NCBI GenBank assembly: GCA_030740295.1
Contig: JASLXP010000966.1
Span: 1 to 26,779, forward strand
Length of the DNA stretch: 26,779 bases
DNA from: Planctomycetota bacterium
GTDB lineage: Bacteria > Planctomycetota > PUPC01 > JACPCR01
Direction: 5' to 3'
Positions within the stretch are counted from its first letter, which is position 1. Each line of letters begins with the position of its first letter. The notes under the pieces were generated by a model, which searched no databases, was not told where the DNA came from, and was given only the letters and a program-made list of their open reading frames with translations. A program made the position numbers and the translations under genes. Positions 7,856 through 15,893 of the stretch are shown here, one piece after another.

Positions 7856-7880
7856 CGCCGGCTCAAAGATTGAGCCGGCG
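7856..7880 (+). other. Perfect 10-bp stem hairpin after the Asn/Gln-rich gene
   Basis: CGCCGGCTCA and TGAGCCGGCG form a perfect ten-base-pair stem around the loop AAGAT, starting 14 nt after the stop codon. No T-tract follows, so it is not a classical terminator. It may protect the 3' end of the mRNA or pause RNA polymerase ahead of the terminator 43 nt downstream. A smaller 7-bp hairpin (CACCCAA/TTGGGTG, 7894-7912) lies between the two. Confidence 0.7.
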
Positions 7881-7922
7881 AATCCCTCTCCTACACCCAA
7901 TTGTCTTGGGTGCAGGGTCTGC

Positions 7923-7961
7923 AAAGCTCTTCATCGACTTGTTCGGTGAGGAGCTTTTTTT
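7923..7961 (+). terminator. Strong rho-independent terminator
   Basis: AAAGCTCTTCATCGA pairs with TCGGTGAGGAGCTTT (about 15 bp including G-U wobbles, loop CTTGT), and the stem runs into a tract of seven Ts (7955-7961). It lies about 80 nt after the stop of the Asn/Gln-rich gene and separates that gene from the large exported protein downstream. Confidence 0.88.
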
Positions 7962-8103
7962 ATGGCTGATGGAGTGATGGAGCAGGTCAGTTTCAGCTCA
8001 GCCTCAGTTGCAGTTAACATGGCGAGCCATGCCTGTTCTCGTCTGCCGGAAATGCCCAACTGAAGGCGGCCTTCTTCTGAGCGGAGTCTGCTGTCGCTCC
8101 TCC

Positions 8104-11100
8104 ATGCCAAATACTTCCGCCCCTCCAGGACTGAATCCATCAAGATGTCTGCTGGGGATTGCACTCGTTTCTGCGTTTCCTCTGCTCAGTCTCCTTTCGC
8201 AAGATGCCGCTTCGGGGGCGGGCCTCATTGAAAATCCGTCCTTCGAGGTTGAGAGCACTAAGAAGGGAATCGCAAAAGACTGGAGGCTGTCAGGCCCTCT
8301 GATCTCAGCGAAGCTGGACACAGAGCTCTCAAAGCATGGCGAGAGGTCGCAACTGCTGCAGAGCTCGGGCAAAGCCATCCTCAGCATGTGGCAGGACCTG
8401 AAGGTCGAGCCGGCTACCCGGTATCTCTTCGAGGTATGGGTACGCTCCGATGACCGGCTCATCGTTCAGATCGGTCGCCGCCGGATGTCACACAACACCT
8501 TCGGGCGATGGCAGAAGCTGATCTGTCTTGTACGGACGGCGAAGCAGCCTTCGCTGCGGATTATGTTTCTTCTTGGCGGTATGAAAGGTGAAGCGAACGA
8601 AGCGAGGATCGATGGCGTATCGCTGAGACCCTTTCCTGAGGCCCCGCCACTTCCCCGCAGGCAGACATTTGGCCATACTCTGATCGTCTCGAAGAAGGAA
8701 CCTCAGGCGGCCATCATTTTCCCGGCCAAGTCTGGCTCTTGCCGTGCACTGGGCGAGCGGATCCGGAAAGCCATCTCAGGCAGAACCGGTGTTCGGCTGC
8801 CGCTCATTTCTGATGTCGACGCAACAGAGCCCGAGCACCCGATCATCAGGCCGGAATATCGTGATCGGAATCTGATCCTGATCGGGCGGCTTGGAATCAA
8901 TCGCGCTCTATGGCCGGCCTACAATCGCTTCCTGTGCGCTGTCGACGGCCACTACCCCGGCGGAGACGGGTACGTCGTTCGAACCGCGTCGAACGTCTTT
9001 CGCAATGGTCGCAACCATATCATTATCGGCGGAAGCAGTGACGAGGGTGTTGAAAAGGCCGTTCGGCGATTCGTCACCATGCTTGAAAAACGCGAGGTCA
9101 ATGCGCAGGGCAACTTCGCTCTGCCCTGGCTGCTGGACGTCGGCCTTGGCGGCGAGTGCCTGGCAAGATTCACCGAGCGGGATCGGCTCTGGTCAAAGGA
9201 GCCTTTTCACAAGCTCCTCCCACCGGAGCAGTCCGGCTATGGTACGGTTCGGCGCTGGTATCAGAATGCCATGTCCTGGTATTGGAGTGGATGGAAGAGC
9301 TATCGGAAACGGACACTCGATTACTTGGCACCGGTGCTGAAGGACCGCGCCTACACGCACCACTACATTGTCGAGTTTTTCGTTCGAGCCTGGGACATGG
9401 TCGATGACAGCTCGCTGTTCACGGATGGTCGAAGAGCTGAGGTCGATGCCCTGATTTATCAAAACTTCACCGAGTTTCTGACCGGACCGGATCTCGGGTG
9501 GATGACCATCTTTTCACCTCCCTATGAGAGCATTGAAGTGAGGAATCGTCATTCCATCGCGCCGTGGATGGCCGACATAACGATGGCCGATTTCCTGCAC
9601 GACTATTTCGATCTCAAAGGCGACGTGGGCGAGATCCTCAAGTATCGCCGTGCAGAAAAACATCCCTTCCTGCAGTATCTGGTGGCCGAGCGATCTGGCC
9701 CAAGCATGCCCGGCTCTGCAGGTATCGGACATCGGGACGAGCTCATCGCGTCGCTCTTTCGCTACGCGCTCCACAATGAACGGTATGAATTCTTTGAAAG
9801 AGGACACGCCAAAAGGGCCCTCGGACTGGAGCGGCTCAGTCACCTGTCGGGCACGTCAGCCAAGCCCGCGGGCGGCATGGACCACCATCTCATTCTGGGC
9901 ATCCTGGCCAACTACTTCAAAGACGGCCGATACCTGACCCTCCTTCAGAATCTGCCACTGGTGCAGCACGTGACCGGCCCTTTCATGGGAAGGTATGTGA
10001 ACGGGGTCCGGCGTTACACTCCCGGCCCGGAGCTGACACAAGAGAATCCGGACGGTCTTGGCGGCGTCATGCTCTCGCGTTTCATGCCGCACGAGAGCCC
10101 TCGCCTCCGCGGTCTGAAGCTCCGCGGATTCCGGCCACCACTCATGGAGCCTGAACAGGCATTTGATATGGCTTCCATGCGTAACGGTTTTGGAAAGGAT
10201 GACGATTTCCTGGCAATCAACGGCCTGGCTGGTCTGAACCCACCAGGCACTATGCTCAGTTTTGTCTCCTCGGGGACCGAATGGCTGGGCTCCTCAAACG
10301 CGTGGCCGGCCGCCACGGGCAACTACTTCACCGAAAACGCCGTCCACGTACTGAAGACTGACCGGTGGATGGATGATGACCAGCCCCACCCGGCGGCCGC
10401 CCGATTGGATTGGTCTCTTGATGAAGGCAAATCGGGTGGCCTGGGCTTCACGATGGAGCCGTTCATGAGCATGAGATGGCAGCGCCAGATCGTGTGGCCG
10501 AGGCGCGGCCGATTTGTGGTGACGGACGTCCTGACTGCACTCAAAGATGGGCAGTATCAAATCGCCATCAACTGGCGGCCCGCGGGATTGCCTTCCTGGG
10601 ATGGGCAGCGTTGGACCAGTGTCTCGAACACGGGAATGGTGCAGATCATTCCGTTGCGGCTTTCTTCCGGCAGCGACTTTCGAGTGAGACAGAATGTGGC
10701 GGCGTATCTGGCCAATCCTCAAACGAAGTTACACTTCCGACAGACCGCATCGCGGAAGCTGAAGGCGGGAGAAAGCCTGCAGGCAATGACGGTTCTGATG
10801 GCGGGGAAGCGAGACAGAGAATCGGCGGACGATGGGGAACTGCGGAAGATCCTGAAGGATGCGAATGCAGTCATTGAAAGAGCTGGAAGCGGCAGGAAAC
10901 CATTGATGCTGCCTGACACTCTCACCCCGCTCCTTTCAGACAGTGAGGGCGAGAAGCAACAAGATGAGAAAGACAAGGATGAATCAGGGAAATGGCGAGT
11001 AGCCTGGCGCTACCGCGGGATGCTTCGTCCCGGCAGAATTCGCGCGGTTCGCCGACTGAGCGACGAAGTCGTTGATCTGGGCAAGGTGGTCGAAGTTGCG

Positions 11101-12591
11101 CAGATTCGTGCGACGTTGCAGGGACCTCTTTGGGAGTCCACGCGGCTTCCAAGTGAAATCTGGAGTGCCGTGCCAGTTGGCAAGAGCCACGGGCCTCCGC
11201 CCAATACCAGCCCGGCCTGGGTGAGACTCCAGGCAAAGGCCGAATGGAGACCCAGCGTACACACGGGCAACTACGGCCAGGCCGACCCCGTCAAAGAAGG
11301 CTACCAGGTGGTGAGGCCCGAGCGGCTCAAGGCCAGGTTCATCCGGACCGCGAATGCGCCCAACCTGATCTACTACGACCGCCAGCTTCAGAATGCCGGC
11401 AGGCCACTTCTTGTCAAAGTCGGCGATGTCGACGGCGACTCGGTGTCCGAGATCCTGGTCATGCCGGACCCGTGGCCAAAGTACATTCGACGCAGACAGG
11501 AACAGGACGATGCGATCGCGCTCTTGCGCAGCGACGGAACGGAGCTCCGCCGCATTGAACTTCCACAAAACATCCAGGATGCAGCGCTTCTGGACTTGGA
11601 TGACTCAGGCCATAGGAAGATCGTGGTCACCACCGCGGATGCGAAGGTCGGCATCTATGGAACCGAGATCAAGAATGATCGAGGCCTCGATGTGTACGCC
11701 ATGCACGGGGAGTTCAATCGGCGAGAGGGACGGCCAAACACGCGACACCCGGCAGGGGGATACACGCTGCCCTACTCATTCGGGCTCTGGCGGGGAGGCG
11801 TCGGTCAAGGCAGAAAGATGATCATGGCTCGATACGGCTGGATGAGCTTTCTCGATCACGAAGGCAAGTTTGAAGGCGTCCTTTCCATGGGTGGCTATGT
11901 CACCCCGGCACTCCTGGCGCAGGGGATCGACTTCGACCAGGACGGAACGGAAGAACAGCTCTGTCTGGCCAGGGGAGTGGTCTTGCAGATCGATGGCGAG
12001 CCGGAGCCCACTGTTCGAGACCCTGGCGGACATCTCTTTTACCCTCAGGTGTACTCGGTGAGTCGGACCCTTGAGCCTGCGTGGGATCGCCGCATCGACG
12101 GGCCGCGAGTTATCCTCTTCAGGCCGCTGATTCAAGAGGGAGTCCGTGCGCGATACGTCCTCATCGTCAGAGAGAACTACATGGGCATCTACGATGGTCT
12201 CGAGAAGAAGTGGGCTTTTGCATGGAAGCCCACTGTTTCAATCCAATCGGCCGCTCTCTCTCAATGGAAAGCCGGCGACCTGGGTGTGACGATCCTCACA
12301 CGCGATGACCTCCTGTGGAGGCTCCGCTTCAAAGATGGTCTCAAAGAACTCAGCGACTATTCTGTTCGCCCTCTTGGGTACACCTTCAGTGCAATCGCTG
12401 CTCAGGAGGACGGTAAGGAAGAGATACTTCTATCGGGCAACGAAGGGCTGTTTCTCATGAGAGGCTCAGACAAGCTTCGTCGGATCGCTGAAGGCGTCTT
12501 TCAGACAGCTCAGTTCTTGCCGGGCGGTCAGATGGCCATCATCGCAATCACTGCCAAAGGCGAGATCATTCGAATGGAGTGGGCCGATTGA
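8104..12591 (+). CDS. Giant exported polysaccharide lyase-like protein with CBM-like and FG-GAP-like regions
   Basis: A 1,495-residue exported protein. After a signal peptide (hydrophobic segment CLLGIALVSAFPLLSLLS, about residues 16-33) come: a CBM4/9-like beta-sandwich (~39-178, opening LIENPSFEVES); a GH67/GH20 N-terminal-like alpha/beta domain (~188-330, with NLILIGRLG and NHIIIGGSSDEGVEKAV); an alpha/alpha toroid (~360-630, with RNRHSIAPWMAD and GGMDHHLILGILA) followed by a beta-sandwich, as in heparinase/alginate-lyase types; a charged linker near 950; and a C-terminal propeller-like part (~1100-1495). The last part has calcium-loop-like DVDGDSVSE, DLDDSGHRK and DFDQDGTEE, as in FG-GAP/VCBS repeats. 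Uronate-polysaccharide degradation is inferred from architecture; catalytic residues are not proven. The frame opens at 8008, but I chose ATG 8104 because the signal peptide then sits at the N-terminus. No strong ribosome-binding site is seen. Confidence 0.78.
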   Translation: MPNTSAPPGLNPSRCLLGIALVSAFPLLSLLSQDAASGAGLIENPSFEVESTKKGIAKDWRLSGPLISAKLDTELSKHGERSQLLQSSGKAILSMWQDLKVEPATRYLFEVWVRSDDRLIVQIGRRRMSHNTFGRWQKLICLVRTAKQPSLRIMFLLGGMKGEANEARIDGVSLRPFPEAPPLPRRQTFGHTLIVSKKEPQAAIIFPAKSGSCRALGERIRKAISGRTGVRLPLISDVDATEPEHPIIRPEYRDRNLILIGRLGINRALWPAYNRFLCAVDGHYPGGDGYVVRTASNVFRNGRNHIIIGGSSDEGVEKAVRRFVTMLEKREVNAQGNFALPWLLDVGLGGECLARFTERDRLWSKEPFHKLLPPEQSGYGTVRRWYQNAMSWYWSGWKSYRKRTLDYLAPVLKDRAYTHHYIVEFFVRAWDMVDDSSLFTDGRRAEVDALIYQNFTEFLTGPDLGWMTIFSPPYESIEVRNRHSIAPWMADITMADFLHDYFDLKGDVGEILKYRRAEKHPFLQYLVAERSGPSMPGSAGIGHRDELIASLFRYALHNERYEFFERGHAKRALGLERLSHLSGTSAKPAGGMDHHLILGILANYFKDGRYLTLLQNLPLVQHVTGPFMGRYVNGVRRYTPGPELTQENPDGLGGVMLSRFMPHESPRLRGLKLRGFRPPLMEPEQAFDMASMRNGFGKDDDFLAINGLAGLNPPGTMLSFVSSGTEWLGSSNAWPAATGNYFTENAVHVLKTDRWMDDDQPHPAAARLDWSLDEGKSGGLGFTMEPFMSMRWQRQIVWPRRGRFVVTDVLTALKDGQYQIAINWRPAGLPSWDGQRWTSVSNTGMVQIIPLRLSSGSDFRVRQNVAAYLANPQTKLHFRQTASRKLKAGESLQAMTVLMAGKRDRESADDGELRKILKDANAVIERAGSGRKPLMLPDTLTPLLSDSEGEKQQDEKDKDESGKWRVAWRYRGMLRPGRIRAVRRLSDEVVDLGKVVEVAQIRATLQGPLWESTRLPSEIWSAVPVGKSHGPPPNTSPAWVRLQAKAEWRPSVHTGNYGQADPVKEGYQVVRPERLKARFIRTANAPNLIYYDRQLQNAGRPLLVKVGDVDGDSVSEILVMPDPWPKYIRRRQEQDDAIALLRSDGTELRRIELPQNIQDAALLDLDDSGHRKIVVTTADAKVGIYGTEIKNDRGLDVYAMHGEFNRREGRPNTRHPAGGYTLPYSFGLWRGGVGQGRKMIMARYGWMSFLDHEGKFEGVLSMGGYVTPALLAQGIDFDQDGTEEQLCLARGVVLQIDGEPEPTVRDPGGHLFYPQVYSVSRTLEPAWDRRIDGPRVILFRPLIQEGVRARYVLIVRENYMGIYDGLEKKWAFAWKPTVSIQSAALSQWKAGDLGVTILTRDDLLWRLRFKDGLKELSDYSVRPLGYTFSAIAAQEDGKEEILLSGNEGLFLMRGSDKLRRIAEGVFQTAQFLPGGQMAIIAITAKGEIIRMEWAD

Positions 12592-12774
12592 ACATCGGCT
12601 GGTTCGACTCGGGCCAGGTCAGTGCAGGGATCGAGATCACGATTCGCAGATAAGGTAATCCCAAAGTCAATCTGCTCCAATTCTGTTGCTTTGATGATTT
12701 GCCCGGGGGGAACTTGCGAGGCCGGTGGGGTAGCTGAATAGCCCCTCTTTGACATAAAGTTCCCGGACTCGCGT

Positions 12775-13351
12775 TCAGGATTCAAGGGTGACGCGTTCGT
12801 AGACCGAAGCAAGCGGCAGGGAGCACTCGACGGAGTTCAGGTCGAGCGTGTCCTGGAGTTCGTTGGTTTCCCAGAGGACCCAGATGCCATCTTCCTGTCT
12901 GGCAAATCGCTCGACATGGCATTTCTCCTGAGCAATCAGCACGTATTCCTGGAGAGACTCGATCTGTCGGTATTTTTCAAACTTTGCCCCCCCTGTCGTA
13001 TCCTTCGGTGGACTTGGAAAGCACTTCAATCAGAACGCTTGGATTGAGAAGCGTATCGAGTTCTTCATCCTCAAATACCGGCTCACCACAAAGAGCTGAG
13101 ATATCGGGATAGGTGTGCAAGCCGGACGGGTCTACCTTGACGCGCATATCGCTGGAAAAGACTTCGCAAGTGCGGCCCTGGAACTGGATATTCAAGCTGG
13201 TAGATACGTTGATCGTGATCCGATTATGCGACCTGCTGACCCCGGCCATGGCGAACATCTCGCCGCGGTAGTATTCGCTTTTGGTTTCGGCTTTACGCTC
13301 AGCAACGAGGTATTCTTCGGGCGTGATTTTTGGGATGGGTTGAGCGCTCAT
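12775..13351 (-). pseudogene. Uma2-family (DUF820, PD-(D/E)XK-like) gene with a frameshift in a G7 run
   Basis: The N-terminal part (MSAQPIPKITPEEYLVAER to LIEVLSKSTEGYDRGGKV) and the C-terminal part (KFEKYRQIESLQEYVLIAQ to YERVTLES) lie in two frames that meet at 12987-12993, a run of seven Cs on the plus strand. Removing one base would join them as '...STEGYDRGAKFEKYRQI...', the normal family sequence, giving about 191 residues, the usual length. The candidate nuclease residues D68 (SSDMRVKV), D83 (YPDIS) and E109 (LIEVL) are present in the first part. Uma2 proteins resemble restriction-type nucleases, but their role is unsettled. The gene could be inactive, phase-variable, or intact with a sequencing error in the homopolymer; the clean conservation on both sides favours a recent change or an error. 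Confidence 0.85.
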
Positions 13352-13486
13352 TGTGTTGCTCCACTTTCGAAATCTGATTCTAAGCTCTTGAAGTGGCTGT
13401 ATCCATCATACCCAGTGCTGCTGACCCAGCCGGAATTCCCACGAGCTCGCCCTGTCCTTTCCCCACAAGTCTCGCTGGGCAATGAT

Positions 13487-13541
13487 CCTGTGGCTACGAG
13501 CTCGGATGCGTATACATCCTGTGGCCGCAGGCTGCCAGCAG
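13487..13541. repeat. Intergenic 45/55-bp repeat unit, copy A
   Basis: The first 45 bases (13487-13531) recur with a single difference at 13906-13950. The whole 55-bp unit repeats in tandem at 13542. Inside lie the near-palindrome GGATGCGTATACATCC and, at the junction with copy B, the perfect palindrome CAGGCTGC-CA-GCAGCCTG (13528-13545). Confidence 0.85.
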
Positions 13542-13596
13542 CCTGTGGCTACGACCGCGGATGCGAAGACATCCTGTGGCCATAGGCTGCCAGATT
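13542..13596. repeat. Intergenic 45/55-bp repeat unit, copy B (diverged tandem copy)
   Basis: This copy follows copy A without a gap and differs from it at six of the first 52 positions, in paired changes (GAGCTC to GACCGC, GTAT to GAAG, CGC to CAT). Its last 13 bases overlap the left arm of the large inverted repeat that begins at 13584. Confidence 0.75.
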
Positions 13597-13865
13597 CCCT
13601 CGTAAAAAGTCACCACCCAACGTTTTCCGGCCTGAAAGGCCAAAACATAATAGCCTAGGGCAACGCCCTGGGTGAGTGATTTATGCCCGAATTAGCCCTG
13701 AAAGGGCGTCACAGATTGTTGAGGCTCAGCATTTTATGACGCCCCTTCAGGGCTGGGGCACACATCTTCATCTGAACCCAGGGCGTTGCCCTGGGCTGAT
13801 ATGTTTGGCCCCTTCGGGGCGACGAGTGCTCAGAATCGACTTTTTACGAAGGAATCTGCCAGCCT
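13584..13865. repeat. 282-bp imperfect inverted repeat (palindromic element)
   Basis: The left arm 13584-13673 and the right arm 13776-13865 (90 bp each) are imperfect reverse complements. The outer ends match as AGGCTGCCAGATTCC and GGAATCTGCCAGCCT, then CGTAAAAAGTC and GACTTTTTACG. The inner ends match as GGGCAACGCCCTGGGT and ACCCAGGGCGTTGCCC without mismatch. A second nested pair (13694-13711 and 13737-13754, 18 bp, one mismatch) shares the same centre near 13724. Each arm also holds small local hairpins (GGCCTGAAAGGCC, GCCCCTTCGGGGC). No coding frame explains it. It resembles palindromic intergenic elements (REP/MITE-like) and has no transposase. Confidence 0.85.
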
Positions 13866-13905
13866 GTGAGCCAAGTTAAATTAATATGAGCCTACAGGCT
13901 GGCAG

Positions 13906-13950
13906 CCTGTGGCTACGAGCTCGGATGCGTATACATCCTGTGGCTGCAGG
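13906..13950. repeat. Intergenic 45-bp repeat unit, copy C
   Basis: It is identical to 13487-13531 except for one base (GGCTGCAGG for GGCCGCAGG) and in the same orientation, so copies A and C are direct repeats flanking the inverted-repeat element. Directly before it, ACAGGCTG-G-CAGCCTGT (13894-13910) is a perfect palindrome. Confidence 0.85.
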
Positions 13951-14042
13951 ATGCTGCTGCCAGCCTGGCGAGTTCGGCGGTGGCGTAAGAATATGAAACA
14001 GGAGAATGGCGATTTCTGAGGAAAGCGGGCTAAACTGAAGCC

Positions 14043-14783
14043 ATGCGACTCTCGACCAGCCAGGATGCCTGCGGCCACATGATCTACGACCACTTCCATG
14101 GGACGAGCACGGTCGAGATCGTCGAACGCGACGACGGGCTTATCATGGCGGGTAGGATGGACGCGGCCCATTACCTCTCAGAATTCGACGACTGGCCGGA
14201 GTGGGATCGTGAGGCGGCGAAGCATGTCCATGGCCGCGTCCTGGATATCGGCTGCGGCGGCGGGCGATGGTGTCTTTACTTTCAACAGAAGGGACACGAC
14301 GTCCTCGGCATCGATGTTTCGCCCCTGGCGGTCAAGACCTGCAAAGAACGTGGAATCAGAAAAGCCAGAGTTCTTCCGATCACCCAGGTAAGCCGGCGTC
14401 TTGGCGAGTTCGACACCATTCTGATGATGGGTAACAACTTCGGTCTGTTTGGCAGCAGAAAGCGAGCGAAGTGGCTGCTGCCCCGTCTCCGAAACATGAC
14501 CGGTAAGAACGGGCTCATCATCGCTCAATCCCTCGATCCCTATGCAACATCGGACAAGCTTCATCTCGACTATCACCGCCGCAACAGAAAGCGCGGCAGG
14601 ATGTCCGGTCAGCTCCGGTTCCGCATCCGTTATCGAAACTACAAGACCCCGTTTTTCGACTACCTGCTCGTATCCAGGAAAGAAATGGAGGAACTCCTTG
14701 AAGGTACCGGCTGGAGAATCGAACGCATCATCGAATCCAACGCGGCTTCGTACACCGCCGTTATCCGGAAGACAGAGGAGTGA
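14043..14783 (+). CDS. Class I SAM-dependent methyltransferase
   Basis: A 246-residue protein with a Rossmann methyltransferase core. Motif I is VLDIGCGGGRW (66-76), the acidic end of strand 2 is GIDVSP (D91), and a later strand reads EFDTILMMGNNFGLFG. The tail (EMEELLEGTGWRIERIIES...YTAVIRK) is the usual last helix and strand pair. The conserved opening YDHFHGTSTVEIVERDDG with YLSEFDDWPEWDREA is typical of a common bacterial subgroup (Methyltransf_25/11 type) with no assigned substrate. The start may be ATG 14043 or ATG 14079 (MIYDHFHG); neither has a good ribosome-binding site. It stands alone on the plus strand behind the repeat island and converges with the DUF6807 gene. The substrate cannot be inferred. 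Confidence 0.85.
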   Translation: MRLSTSQDACGHMIYDHFHGTSTVEIVERDDGLIMAGRMDAAHYLSEFDDWPEWDREAAKHVHGRVLDIGCGGGRWCLYFQQKGHDVLGIDVSPLAVKTCKERGIRKARVLPITQVSRRLGEFDTILMMGNNFGLFGSRKRAKWLLPRLRNMTGKNGLIIAQSLDPYATSDKLHLDYHRRNRKRGRMSGQLRFRIRYRNYKTPFFDYLLVSRKEMEELLEGTGWRIERIIESNAASYTAVIRKTEE

Positions 14784-14837
14784 ATACCTCAACGATGGCG
14801 CAGCTCGGCAGTACCGCTGCATCTCCCGTAACAGGCG

Positions 14838-15728
14838 CTACTGAGCCGCCCTCGTCCATGCATCCCAGATCGAATTCAGTCGATCCGGTTCTGCTTTACC
14901 ATCGTGGATGACGACCCGGTAACGCAAGTCCAGACTTTCGCCTTCAGGGAGGACGTAATCATCTTCGTAGAGAAGACTGAGTTGAGTCCAGCGGAGGTGC
15001 CACCAGTGGGGCTCGTGGAAATTTGCGGGCACGGGATGGCGGAGGTTGCCCGTGTGATCCATCAGGCACAGGCCGACCCACGTATCACGAAGGCCATCGA
15101 TCTGGTTGGACATATCCAGCCATCGCGTTTTCTTCCAACGAATGTCCTCTGTCTCGCCATCCGAATTGGTGACGACCGGCGTAACGAAATCTCGCACTGG
15201 ACGGAACGAGAGCCCCGCGTAACCGCCCCAGTCGCACTTCTCCGCGTCGTAAGGAACCCGCTCGAAACTCGTATCGCCACCGCAGCCCCGAAACGAGTAA
15301 CTCAGGTCGATGGAATAGGCATCACCATCGGGAGCATGAATCACAACATCAACCTCGCCATCCAACAGGTCCTGCGAGCCGTCACGTTTCTGCCAGTGGT
15401 AGGAGGCCGAGAAGCTCACGCCATCACTGTCAGCCGTGACTTCGCTTGCCGAGGTCGGCTTGATAACGCTTTCGCCATCTGGAAACGAAGGCTGCTCCCA
15501 GACGTTTACGCCATTGATGCTCTTCCACGAGAACCACAACCCGCAATGCCAGACATGGTCGTAGGGCGCAAGATTCGTTATCAGGTGTCCGGCGGGGGTT
15601 CGGACCGGATGAAAATGAGGGTGTCCCCATTCAGGTGGAACATGGTTGTACTGAATCAGTGATTCACCATTGGAAAGAACCTCCACCTGGCCGGTTTGGT
15701 GGATGTCGTTTTGGATATCGATGCTCAT
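14838..15728 (-). CDS. DUF6807 (PmoA-like) family protein
   Basis: A 296-residue protein with the signature of the DUF6807 family, often labelled 'PmoA' in automatic annotation though unrelated to methane monooxygenase activity. The signature is YNHVPPEWGHPHFHPVRTPAG (split at residues 27-47) and the histidine-rich DHVWHCGLWFSW (57-68). Near the end NFHEPHWWHLRW and the strand DLRYRVVIHDG are also typical. The fold is probably a beta-sandwich like galactose mutarotase, and family members cluster with sugar oxidoreductases and hydrolases; the function is unknown. The frame reaches 15848, but the ATG at 15728 has AGGAG 8 nt upstream and fits the family start. No signal peptide. It is followed by the convergent methyltransferase gene. 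Confidence 0.87.
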   Translation of the reverse strand: MSIDIQNDIHQTGQVEVLSNGESLIQYNHVPPEWGHPHFHPVRTPAGHLITNLAPYDHVWHCGLWFSWKSINGVNVWEQPSFPDGESVIKPTSASEVTADSDGVSFSASYHWQKRDGSQDLLDGEVDVVIHAPDGDAYSIDLSYSFRGCGGDTSFERVPYDAEKCDWGGYAGLSFRPVRDFVTPVVTNSDGETEDIRWKKTRWLDMSNQIDGLRDTWVGLCLMDHTGNLRHPVPANFHEPHWWHLRWTQLSLLYEDDYVLPEGESLDLRYRVVIHDGKAEPDRLNSIWDAWTRAAQ

Positions 15729-15893
15729 GAGGGGAACTCCTGTCAGGGTGATGTTGTCTGAGCGAGTTGGCAGGGCGGAGGGTTTGGAGATGTGCTGCGA
15801 ACTTAAGAATGCCTGCCTGCGCTGGAACTTTGGAATGCTGCGACACATCGCAGCGGCGGAGTGTTTCTGGTAATCCTCAGATCCGCTGACAGT

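Noticed and set aside
12590..12625. GGTTCGACTC, which resembles a tRNA T-arm
   Set aside because: The flanking bases do not pair as a T-stem, and no acceptor or anticodon arm can be built.
12708..12764. Inverted repeat GGGAACTT/AAGTTCCC between the lyase-like gene and the Uma2 pseudogene
   Set aside because: The loop is about 40 nt with a poor internal fold and no T-tract; too weak to call a terminator.
13487..13596. Tandem repeats considered as a CRISPR array
   Set aside because: Only two contiguous 55-bp units without unique spacers, with internal palindromes, and no cas genes nearby.
14838..15728. Reading DUF6807 as methane monooxygenase subunit PmoA
   Set aside because: The protein is soluble and beta-rich with no membrane helices; the 'PmoA' label for this family is a naming artefact.
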